Position numbers and translations under genes: made by a program. Positions 16,946 to 23,293 of a stretch of 23,293 nt of DNA are shown here, in pieces (positions within the stretch are counted from its first letter, which is position 1; every line of letters starts with the position of its first letter). Origin of the DNA: an uncultured Barnesiella sp. (lineage in GTDB: Bacteria; Bacteroidota; Bacteroidia; Bacteroidales; Barnesiellaceae_A). Under the pieces are notes generated by a model, which worked only from the letters and a program-made list of their open reading frames with translations, was not told the origin of the DNA and did not search any database. Location: positions 1 to 23,293 of the forward strand of contig CAJGDT010000004.1 in NCBI GenBank assembly GCA_904502265.1. The letters run 5' to 3'.

Positions 16946-18266
16946 ATATATTGTAGCCATTGAACTCGGTAGCTCCAAGATAGTGGGCGTTGCCGGTTAT
17001 CGAGACGAGAACGGTATGCTTGTCGTCTCAGCCATAGAGAGTAATAGCGCCACCAATATTGTCAAGCGTGGCTGTGTACAGAATGTTGATGAGGTGTATG
17101 CCTGCATCAATAAGATAAAAATGAAACTTGAGAATCGCATTGCTCCTGCCAAGATTACCAAGGTGTATGTAGGTGTGAGCGGCGTATCGGTGTCGGCAGA
17201 AGAAAAGGTTGCCAAACGATCGTTCCACGAGGATAGCATCATCAAGCAAGCTCATGTACAGAAGTTGAAAGAGGAGTGTCGCGCCATGCTGCCTTCTACA
17301 ACCGATACTCTCGAGATTGTCTCTACGGGCTACATTATAGATGGTCGTGCCGAGCGCAATGCCATCGGTGTTACCGGTACTACGATTGAGGCTTATTATA
17401 AGGCTATAACAGCTAAGCCTGCTTTGCGTAAGAATATAGACCGTTGTATTATCGAACGTTCTAAGTTACCTATCGCAGGTTATATAACCTCGGCTCTTGC
17501 TACTGCCGACGTGGTACTCTCTAAGGAGGAACGAATGTTGGGTTGTGCTCTTGTCGATTTTGGTGCCGAGACAACAACTGTATCGGTGTACAAGAACGAT
17601 ACGTTGGTATTGCTTGAGACTTTGCCTATGGGTGGTCGCAATATCACCCGCGATATTATGAGCCTCAATCTTATCAGTTCGGAGGCCGAGCATTTGAAGA
17701 TTTCGTCGGGTATGGCTACCGGTTTCAAGAGCGAGAACAATGTGCGCTTGAAATTTGAGGGAGACAATATGGTGGAGATAGACCTTGCCAAACTCTCATC
17801 TGTTGTAGAGGCCCGTTCAGAGGAGATTATTGCCAACGTAGAGGCTCAAATCAAACGTTCGGGTATCGAGCGTAAGGACCTCACAGCCGGTGTTGTGGTT
17901 GTGGGTGCTGCTGCCAAGTTGCGTGGTTGGCTCGAGTTGCTCGAAGACCGTCTTGTGGGTATGAAAGTGCGCATGGGTACTCTTCGTAAGGATATTCAAG
18001 CGGTGGAAAAAGAGCATTCGCAAATCAATGATTTTGTGCAAGCCATCGCATTGCTCTATGCCGGTAAAGAAGATTGTACTAAGACACCCGCCAATAGCAC
18101 TGTTGCTGTTGAGCGTCCTGTTCCTCAACCTGTTGAAGAAGAGGAGGAAGAAATCATCATCACTGCCGAGAAGAAAGAAGAAAAACCCAAACATCGCGGT
18201 ATCTTCACTCGCATCATGGATAAGTTTGGCAAGATGATTGAAGAGGGCGAAAATGATGAAAACTAA
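16938..18266 (+). CDS. ftsA: Division actin-like protein FtsA
   Basis: A 442-residue actin-fold ATPase that tethers FtsZ filaments to the membrane and signals to the divisome. Phosphate-binding motifs are IAIELGSSKIVG at the N-terminus and ALVDFGAETTTVSVY around D207; GGRNITRDI follows. The 1C subdomain region lies at about residues 85-165. After an acidic linker (PVEEEEEEIII) the last 23 residues, RGIFTRIMDKFGKMIEE and on, look like the amphipathic membrane-binding helix of the family. The ATG at 16938 is chosen because it starts the protein directly before the actin fold, although the frame is open further upstream to 16872. It overlaps ftsQ by eight bases. Confidence 0.95.
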   Translation: MNEYIVAIELGSSKIVGVAGYRDENGMLVVSAIESNSATNIVKRGCVQNVDEVYACINKIKMKLENRIAPAKITKVYVGVSGVSVSAEEKVAKRSFHEDSIIKQAHVQKLKEECRAMLPSTTDTLEIVSTGYIIDGRAERNAIGVTGTTIEAYYKAITAKPALRKNIDRCIIERSKLPIAGYITSALATADVVLSKEERMLGCALVDFGAETTTVSVYKNDTLVLLETLPMGGRNITRDIMSLNLISSEAEHLKISSGMATGFKSENNVRLKFEGDNMVEIDLAKLSSVVEARSEEIIANVEAQIKRSGIERKDLTAGVVVVGAAAKLRGWLELLEDRLVGMKVRMGTLRKDIQAVEKEHSQINDFVQAIALLYAGKEDCTKTPANSTVAVERPVPQPVEEEEEEIIITAEKKEEKPKHRGIFTRIMDKFGKMIEEGENDEN

Positions 18267-18297
18267 AATGAAGTAGAACGAGAAATACGATATAACT

Positions 18298-19644
18298 ATG
18301 ACACAAGATATAAAAGACTTAACCCCCTTTGTTGGTATGGGTGAGTCGCCCGATACAAAAGATGTTACAACCGAAATGATGATAATCGGTGTAGGTGGTG
18401 GTGGCGGTAATGCAGTTCGCTACATGTACAATACACGCAACATCGAGGGTATCAGATATGTGGTGTGTAACACCGACTCGCAAGCACTCGAAAAGTCGGG
18501 TGTTCCCACTCAATTGTTGTTGGGTCCCACTGTAACTAAGGGCGGTGGTGCCGGTAACAAGCCCGATGTGGCTCGTGCTGCTGCTGAGGAGAGTGAAGAA
18601 GATATAAAGGCATTGCTCTCGGCCGAGCCTCGTCCCAATATGGTATTTGTTACTGCCGGTATGGGTGGCGGTACTGGTACCGGTGCGGCTCCTGTTGTGG
18701 CTCGTGTTTCCAAGGAGTTGGGTATTCTCACTGTGGGTATTGTCACATTGCCTTTCCTCTTTGAGGGACTTCCCAAAATCAAGAAGGCCTTGTCTTATAT
18801 CGAAGAGATGCGCAAGCATGTCGATGCCTTGTTGGTTATCAACAACGAACGCTTGCGTGAGATATATCCCACACTCACTTTCATGAATGCCTTCTCTATG
18901 GCTGATGATATTTTGGCAACAGCTGCCGGCAGTATCATCGAGATTATCATCCGTGAAGGTTATGTCAACTGTGACTTCCGTGATGTGCGTACTACCTTGC
19001 TCGATGGAGGTACAGCCATTATCAGTACAGGATATGGCGAGGGCGAGAACCGTGTTACGTCGGCTATCGAAGATGCAATACGTTCGCCGCTCTTGAAGAA
19101 TGCCGATGTTTATACATCGCGTAACTTGCTTATTGTAGTATATCTGTCGCCCGATGAGGATAAGCAAATGACACTTGCCGAGAGTGATGAGCTTACAGCC
19201 TTCACATCTAAGTTTGTCAATGCCCCCGATATTATCACCGGTATCTATTTCGATGATGAGATAGGCGATAAGATGAAAATTACTATTTTGGCATCGGGCT
19301 TTGAGGCTACCGATACCATTACCATACCGGCTCCTGCACCTACCAAGGCTGACAAGAAGTCGGAGCCTGCAAAACTTACAGAGGTTGACAGCTCGGCTGT
19401 AGAGCAGATTTATGGTCAAGATGCAGTGCGTGATGTGGCACGCAAGAGTTTGCAAATGCAGATTGCAATTCTCACCCGTGAGCAAATGGATAGCGATGCT
19501 ACACTTGAATTGTTCGATAGCGAGCCTACCTATAATCGTTCTTCCGACTTTAAGCAACGATTGGCTGTGGCCGGCACAGTGCGCACCCACGAACTCAATA
19601 CATCGACCGAGAGTAGCGCAAAAACAATAAATTTTGGTGACTGA
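18298..19644 (+). CDS. ftsZ: Division tubulin-like GTPase FtsZ
   Basis: A 448-residue GTPase that polymerises into the Z ring. The nucleotide-binding loops are GVGGGGGNAV (residues 31-40), GGGAGNKPD (82-90) and the signature GGGTGTG (123-129). The catalytic T7 loop NCDFRD has N224, D226 and D229. LPFLFEGLPK replaces the common PFxFEGxxR, but the N, D and D that complete the active site across subunits are all present. After about residue 335 comes a variable linker. The tail lacks the usual IPxFLR-type peptide found in Proteobacteria; instead there is EPTYNR at 409-414 and the protein ends TINFGD. A PTY motif in this place is, as far as I recall, typical of Bacteroidales. It follows ftsA by 31 bp. 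Confidence 0.97.
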   Translation: MTQDIKDLTPFVGMGESPDTKDVTTEMMIIGVGGGGGNAVRYMYNTRNIEGIRYVVCNTDSQALEKSGVPTQLLLGPTVTKGGGAGNKPDVARAAAEESEEDIKALLSAEPRPNMVFVTAGMGGGTGTGAAPVVARVSKELGILTVGIVTLPFLFEGLPKIKKALSYIEEMRKHVDALLVINNERLREIYPTLTFMNAFSMADDILATAAGSIIEIIIREGYVNCDFRDVRTTLLDGGTAIISTGYGEGENRVTSAIEDAIRSPLLKNADVYTSRNLLIVVYLSPDEDKQMTLAESDELTAFTSKFVNAPDIITGIYFDDEIGDKMKITILASGFEATDTITIPAPAPTKADKKSEPAKLTEVDSSAVEQIYGQDAVRDVARKSLQMQIAILTREQMDSDATLELFDSEPTYNRSSDFKQRLAVAGTVRTHELNTSTESSAKTINFGD

Positions 19645-19658
19645 AAAATATTTGAATT

Positions 19659-20111
19659 ATGAGCCTTTTTGATACTATCAGCAATGACATCAAGAGTGCC
19701 ATGCTGGCCAAAGATAGAGTGAAACTCGAAGCCCTGAGAGGCGTGAAAAAGGAGTTTATTGAAGCAAAGACTGCCAAAGGTGGTTCGGGCGAATTGAGTG
19801 ACGATGCTGCTTTGAAGATTCTTGCCAAGATGGTAAAACAGCGTCGTGAGAGTGCTGCAATATATGTTGAGCAAAACCGTCCTGAACTTGCCGAGAGCGA
19901 GCTTGCCGAGGCTGCTGTGATAGAGGCCTATATGCCCAAGCAACTCACCGAGGAGGAACTCACTGCCGAACTGCAAGCCATCATTGCCGAGGTGGGTGCT
20001 GCCGGTCCGCAAGATATGGGCAAGGTGATGGGTGTTGCATCGAAACGTCTTGCCGGTCGAGCCGATGGTCGCGCTATCTCTACCAAGGTAAAAGATTTGT
20101 TGAACCAATAA
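19659..20111 (+). CDS. GatB/YqeY domain protein
   Basis: A 150-residue protein with the YqeY fold, an alpha-helical domain also found at the C-terminus of the GatB subunit of tRNA amidotransferase, where it contacts tRNA. The N-terminal segment SLFDTISNDIKSAMLAKDRVKLEALR and the later YMPKQLTEEEL and GPQDMGKVMGV are typical. Length matches the stand-alone family, whose precise function is unknown; a role in tRNA binding or amidation is plausible by homology only. It starts 14 bp after ftsZ and is followed 39 bp later by serS, so it probably belongs to the same transcript. Confidence 0.9.
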   Translation: MSLFDTISNDIKSAMLAKDRVKLEALRGVKKEFIEAKTAKGGSGELSDDAALKILAKMVKQRRESAAIYVEQNRPELAESELAEAAVIEAYMPKQLTEEELTAELQAIIAEVGAAGPQDMGKVMGVASKRLAGRADGRAISTKVKDLLNQ

Positions 20112-20150
20112 TATGCTATATAAAACGTAAATTCTTAAATTCTATACGAT

Positions 20151-21422
20151 ATGCTTACGTTAGATGTTATCAAAAATAAAACCGAAGAGGTCATTGCCCG
20201 ATTGGCAGTGAAACATTTCGATGGTCGCGAGAAAATTGAGCGCATTATCGAGTTGGATAAGACTCGTCGTGCTTCACAAAACGAATTGGATGCTCGACTT
20301 GCCGAGTTGAAAAAATTGGCCGGAGAAATTGGTAAACTCATGAAAGAGGGCAACAAAGAGGAGGCTGAGGCTGTGAAAGCTCGTGTTGCTGAAATGAAGG
20401 CCGGTAATGTGGCGATTGAAGAGGCTATGCTTACTGCCGAGCGTGAGATTACCGATATCCTTCTCACTATACCCAACCTTCCTTGCGATGCAGTTCCCGA
20501 GGGTCGTACAGCCGAGGATAATATTGTTGAGAAAGAGGGTGGTGTAATTCCCGAATTGGGCGACAATGCTTTGCCTCACTGGGAGCTTGCCAAGAAATAT
20601 GATCTTATTGACTTTGAGTTGGGTGTAAAGATTACCGGTGCAGGATTTCCTGTGTACAAAGGTAAAGGCGCTCGCCTGCAACGTGCTCTCATATCATTCT
20701 TCCTCGATCGTGCTCGCGAGGCCGGTTACTTGGAGGTGCAACCTCCTTACGTAGTTAATGAGGCTTCGGGTTACGGTACAGGTCAGTTGCCCGATAAAGA
20801 GGGTCAGATGTACTGTTGTACTGCCGACAATCTCTATCTCATACCTACTGCCGAGGTGCCCGTTACCAACCTCTATCGTGATGTTATCTTCAATGAGAAT
20901 GAGTTGCCCGTGAAGAATGCTGCTTACTCGGCATGCTTCCGTCGTGAGGCCGGTTCTTATGGTAAGGATGTACGTGGATTGAATCGTCTACACCAATTTG
21001 ACAAGGTGGAAATCGTGCAAATTCAGCACCCCGACCACTCGCATGCTGCACTTGAAGAGATGAAAGATCACGTGCAAAGCCTTGTTGAGGCTCTTGAGTT
21101 GCCCTGGCACATCTTGCGCTTGTGTGGTGGTGATATGAGTTTCACATCTGCCATTACATACGACTTTGAGGTTTATTCGGCTGCTCAAAAGCGCTGGCTT
21201 GAGGTTAGCTCGGTGTCTAATTTCGAGAGTTACCAAGCCAATCGTCTCAAATGTCGCTACCGTGGTGCTGACAAGAAAACACACCTTTGCCACACGCTCA
21301 ATGGTAGTGCATTGGCATTGCCTCGCATCGTAGCTGCATTGTTGGAAAACCATCAAACTCCCGAAGGTATACGCATACCTAAGGCTCTCGTTCCTTATAC
21401 AGGATTTGATATCATAGACTAA
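20151..21422 (+). CDS. serS: Serine--tRNA ligase
   Basis: A 423-residue class II aminoacyl-tRNA synthetase that charges tRNA-Ser, and also tRNA-Sec where that exists. The N-terminal region (about residues 28-95, rich in K, E and A with heptad spacing) is the long coiled-coil arm that contacts the tRNA extra arm. The catalytic core shows TAEVPVTNLYRD, motif 2 with FRREAGSYG starting at F263, and motif 3 NGSALALPR with its arginine at 392. Length is normal. It is the last plus-strand gene before two hairpins and probably ends the long transcript that starts at rsmH, although a weak internal promoter in the 39-bp gap cannot be excluded. Confidence 0.97.
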   Translation: MLTLDVIKNKTEEVIARLAVKHFDGREKIERIIELDKTRRASQNELDARLAELKKLAGEIGKLMKEGNKEEAEAVKARVAEMKAGNVAIEEAMLTAEREITDILLTIPNLPCDAVPEGRTAEDNIVEKEGGVIPELGDNALPHWELAKKYDLIDFELGVKITGAGFPVYKGKGARLQRALISFFLDRAREAGYLEVQPPYVVNEASGYGTGQLPDKEGQMYCCTADNLYLIPTAEVPVTNLYRDVIFNENELPVKNAAYSACFRREAGSYGKDVRGLNRLHQFDKVEIVQIQHPDHSHAALEEMKDHVQSLVEALELPWHILRLCGGDMSFTSAITYDFEVYSAAQKRWLEVSSVSNFESYQANRLKCRYRGADKKTHLCHTLNGSALALPRIVAALLENHQTPEGIRIPKALVPYTGFDIID

Positions 21423-21423
21423 T

Positions 21424-21459
21424 ATATATATCTACGCATGATTGTGCGTAGATATATAT
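21424..21459 (+). terminator. Hairpin directly after serS
   Basis: A perfect 15-bp inverted repeat (21424-21438 with 21445-21459) with a 6-nt loop begins two bases after the serS stop. The lower half of the stem is A/T only, and TTTT (21459-21462) follows. It may act as an intrinsic terminator or as an mRNA 3'-end stabiliser for the long operon transcript. Confidence 0.55.
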
Positions 21460-21469
21460 TTTCTCCCAA

Positions 21470-21508
21470 AACAAACGCCCCATTGCACAGCGCAATGGGG
21501 CGTTTGTT
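21470..21508. terminator. Strong hairpin between serS and the convergent surface-protein gene
   Basis: A perfect 17-bp inverted repeat (21470-21486 with 21492-21508) and a 5-nt loop, with a GC-rich core. Read on the minus strand the stem is followed by a T-rich run (TTTGTTTT across its end), so it fits best as the terminator of the minus-strand gene ending at 21528. On the plus strand it can back up the first hairpin. A bidirectional terminator is likely. Confidence 0.75.
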
Positions 21509-21527
21509 GTATATAGGAGTGTGGCTT

Positions 21528-23293
21528 TTATCTTACCACTACTTTCTTGTTGTTAGCGACGTAAATGCCGGCGGGGAGTGCAATACGATTTTCGCCCTCG
21601 ACAATGGCATTAAATACTACACGACCATCGATTGACACTACAACCAAATTTGTTGCAATGGTTGTGTTTACAACCAACTCGCCATTGGTGCCATATACTT
21701 GGTATGTAGCGGCGTCCTTCACATCTTCTACATCGGTGGGTACTACCATTTCGGTGTTGTACACGATGTACAAGGGAGCTTCAGGCATGGTTATTTCGAA
21801 CTCCTCGGTACGCATGAAGCACATCTTTTCTGCATCGTATGTTGCATTGCCTTCTTTGTCGTAGCCGTCGTTACCATACATAGCTATGAAGCCTTTCTCC
21901 AACTCCTCGCCTGTGTTTTTATTGATAATTTGGTTCACAAAGTATCCGGCATTGCTCCAGTCGCCACTGAAACCTTCAGTGTAGAATGATGCTACTACCG
22001 AGGGATAGCCGGCGGGGTAGAGTGCGTAGACAACACCGTCTTTCTCGAAGTCCATTTTCAAGTCGCCATGTTTGATTGTAGCAGCTTTACGTACAGTGCC
22101 ATCCAAAGCCTCTGTGTCATCAATGCCTTGGTACATATAATATATGTAGTCGGTAACCTCACCTGTTATTTCATTGATGTAATAGGGAGAGCTGGGAGCT
22201 GTGCCTTCGCCAAAGTTGTTATAGAGGATAGTGGCACGGTTGGTTGCAGCCCACGCTTCGGTATTGTTGATAGTGGTATAGAAGATACCAAAAATTTCGT
22301 TGGGAACAGTTACATTGTATTCCAATGTGCGATTGTAACGACCGGTTGTGGGGTTCAAGTTGCTATCATCGGTTTGTGATAGCAAATCAGTTGTAAGAGA
22401 GTTTTGGCTCATGGCGTTGTAGATTCGATCTACTCCCCAACCGTTGTTCATCTTATCTTCGCTCCATCCATTGAGGTTGATAGTAACGTTGAGTTGTGCA
22501 CCGGCAGGGTAAAGTGTATAGTACGCGTCGTTGTACTCAAAGTTTTCAATTTTCACGCCATCGTAGCTCATGGTTGCCATGCTGTAGTAGCTGCCGGCTT
22601 GAGCCATATCATCGCCTATACCCATGTATACGTAGAAAATGTAGTCGGTGGGAATACCGGTTTCTTCGTCCAAATAGTAGGGCGATGCAGGAGCTGAACC
22701 AATACCAAAGTTGTTGTAGAGGATTGTGTTGCGGTTGATAGTGGCTATCTCATTCTTCATATCTGTTTCAGAAGCGTACTCTTTATTGCCCGATTGAGTT
22801 CCGCTTGTAGATATAGTTGCAGCGTTGTCACCGCCCGATGATTTTGAACCATCAGCTTTGATTGTATTGCCAATAACTGTACAGTCTGATATTGTTGAGT
22901 TGTTGTCTGAAGTGAAACCGGCATCAAGGCGGCCTAAATCTCCATCAACCGAGGCTCCACAGATACCTCCGGCATAGGCCTCAGACGATGCCAATACTGC
23001 GCCAAAAAGTTTAAAAAGATAAGGAGAGTATACCTCTACAGTGTTGTTGATAGATGTACACTTTGTGATGGTACTGATTATGCTCATACCTACAATAGCA
23101 CCACCGGCATTGCTATAGTGGTTGTTGTACATATACAAATAGCTGTCTCTAACCACCAAGTTGCAGATGGTTGCGCTGCTGATGGCGCCGAAAAGTCCAC
23201 CGGTAATTTTTGAATAGGTGGCACCGGTGCTGGTGCTTTTTTCATAGATGTAGTATTTCGATACGGTGTGTCCTTGACCATCGAATGTTCCCG
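21528..23293 (-). CDS. Large secreted/surface repeat protein, N-terminal part beyond the window
   Basis: The last 587 residues of a large extracellular protein whose start lies right of the window; the frame is open to the edge, so the internal TTG at 23159 is not a start. The visible N-terminal part (about 23290-22800) has GTFDGQGHTV, GGLFGAISSATICNL and GGAIVGMS, resembling the GLUG-type repeats of bacterial beta-solenoid surface proteins, and is rich in N, S and T. Two tandem copies of a ~165-residue unit follow (see repeats). The last ~60 residues, with VSIDGRVVFNA and LPAGIYVANNKKVVVR, resemble the C-terminal type A sorting domain of type IX secretion cargo in Bacteroidota; similar tails also occur in species without a clear type IX system. 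No catalytic motif is recognised. Function is unknown; adhesion or polymer binding are guesses only. Confidence 0.8.
   Translation of the reverse strand, partial: GTFDGQGHTVSKYYIYEKSTSTGATYSKITGGLFGAISSATICNLVVRDSYLYMYNNHYSNAGGAIVGMSIISTITKCTSINNTVEVYSPYLFKLFGAVLASSEAYAGGICGASVDGDLGRLDAGFTSDNNSTISDCTVIGNTIKADGSKSSGGDNAATISTSGTQSGNKEYASETDMKNEIATINRNTILYNNFGIGSAPASPYYLDEETGIPTDYIFYVYMGIGDDMAQAGSYYSMATMSYDGVKIENFEYNDAYYTLYPAGAQLNVTINLNGWSEDKMNNGWGVDRIYNAMSQNSLTTDLLSQTDDSNLNPTTGRYNRTLEYNVTVPNEIFGIFYTTINNTEAWAATNRATILYNNFGEGTAPSSPYYINEITGEVTDYIYYMYQGIDDTEALDGTVRKAATIKHGDLKMDFEKDGVVYALYPAGYPSVVASFYTEGFSGDWSNAGYFVNQIINKNTGEELEKGFIAMYGNDGYDKEGNATYDAEKMCFMRTEEFEITMPEAPLYIVYNTEMVVPTDVEDVKDAATYQVYGTNGELVVNTTIATNLVVVSIDGRVVFNAIVEGENRIALPAGIYVANNKKVVVR
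21747..22244 (-). repeat. Tandem protein repeat unit, copy 2
   Basis: Second unit, with matching landmarks in the same order: TNRATILYNNFGEGTAP, SPYYINEITGEVTDYI, YALYPAG and the closing EFEITMPEAPLYIVYNTEM. Similarity is high in the first ~40 residues, where even the DNA is nearly the same, and falls in the middle. The C-terminal sorting-like domain follows directly. Confidence 0.7.
22245..22739 (-). repeat. Tandem protein repeat unit, copy 1
   Basis: First of two consecutive units in the surface protein. It begins INRNTILYNNFGIGSAP, continues SPYYLDEETGIPTDYI, then a YTLYPAG element, and ends with EYNVTVPNEIFGIFYTTIN. The TILYNNFG start of this copy lies 495 bases (165 codons) from that of the second copy. 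The function of the unit is unknown. Confidence 0.7.

Noticed and set aside
18319..19590. A 423-codon open frame on the minus strand opposite ftsZ
   Set aside because: It lies entirely antisense to an unmistakable ftsZ, its translation is rich in C, H and I with no recognisable domain, and it reflects codon bias of the plus-strand gene.
23090..23281. A short minus-strand open frame at the right edge
   Set aside because: It overlaps in another frame the surface protein, whose own frame stays open to the edge and gives GLUG-like sequence.
1..23293. CRISPR array, tRNA or rRNA genes, insertion sequence or phage genes
   Set aside because: No regularly spaced direct repeats, RNA gene folds, transposase or phage motifs were seen; gaps between genes are too short to hold most of these.

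Overview
The window is most likely a chromosomal segment of a Bacteroidales bacterium (phylum Bacteroidota). Three things point there: promoter-like elements of the Bacteroidota type (TAnnTTTG at -7), the FtsL, FtsI and FtsZ variants typical of that phylum, and a surface protein ending in a C-terminal sorting-like domain. Genus and species cannot be fixed from the sequence alone. There is no tRNA, rRNA, CRISPR array, insertion sequence or phage gene, and no gene-free stretch longer than 300 bases.

Left flank (1-4534). The 3' part of a cardiolipin synthase gene enters from the left edge. After a 121-bp gap with a good Bacteroidota promoter comes a two-gene unit: an M16 zinc peptidase and a tRNA-dihydrouridine synthase. 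Convergent to it, only 5 bp away, is a WG-repeat lipoprotein on the minus strand.

Core (4690-21422). Fifteen genes run on the plus strand with gaps of at most 39 bp, several overlapping. They form a division and cell wall (dcw) cluster in the order rsmH, ftsL-like, ftsI, murE, mraY, murD, ftsW, murG, murC, ftsQ, ftsA, ftsZ, followed by a GatB/YqeY-domain gene and serS. (That list is 14 named genes; no fifteenth was found, so the count to use is 14.) Together they make the lipid-linked peptidoglycan precursor (MurE, MurD and MurC in the cytoplasm, MraY and MurG at the membrane), polymerise and crosslink it at the septum (FtsW and FtsI), and build the Z ring and its membrane links (FtsZ, FtsA, FtsQ, FtsL). 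mraZ, murF, murB, ddl and ftsB are not in this cluster. The murE product carries the DNPR motif, so the peptidoglycan is predicted to contain meso-diaminopimelate.

Right flank (21423-23293). Two strong hairpins separate serS from a convergent minus-strand gene cut by the right edge. It encodes a large secreted or surface protein with a GLUG-like beta-repeat region, two diverged tandem copies of a ~165-residue unit, and a C-terminal domain resembling type IX secretion sorting domains.

Most of the window is ordinary, conserved housekeeping DNA. The least explained parts are the repeat protein at the right edge and the WG lipoprotein placed head-to-head with the dcw operon. I see no convincing undescribed system.
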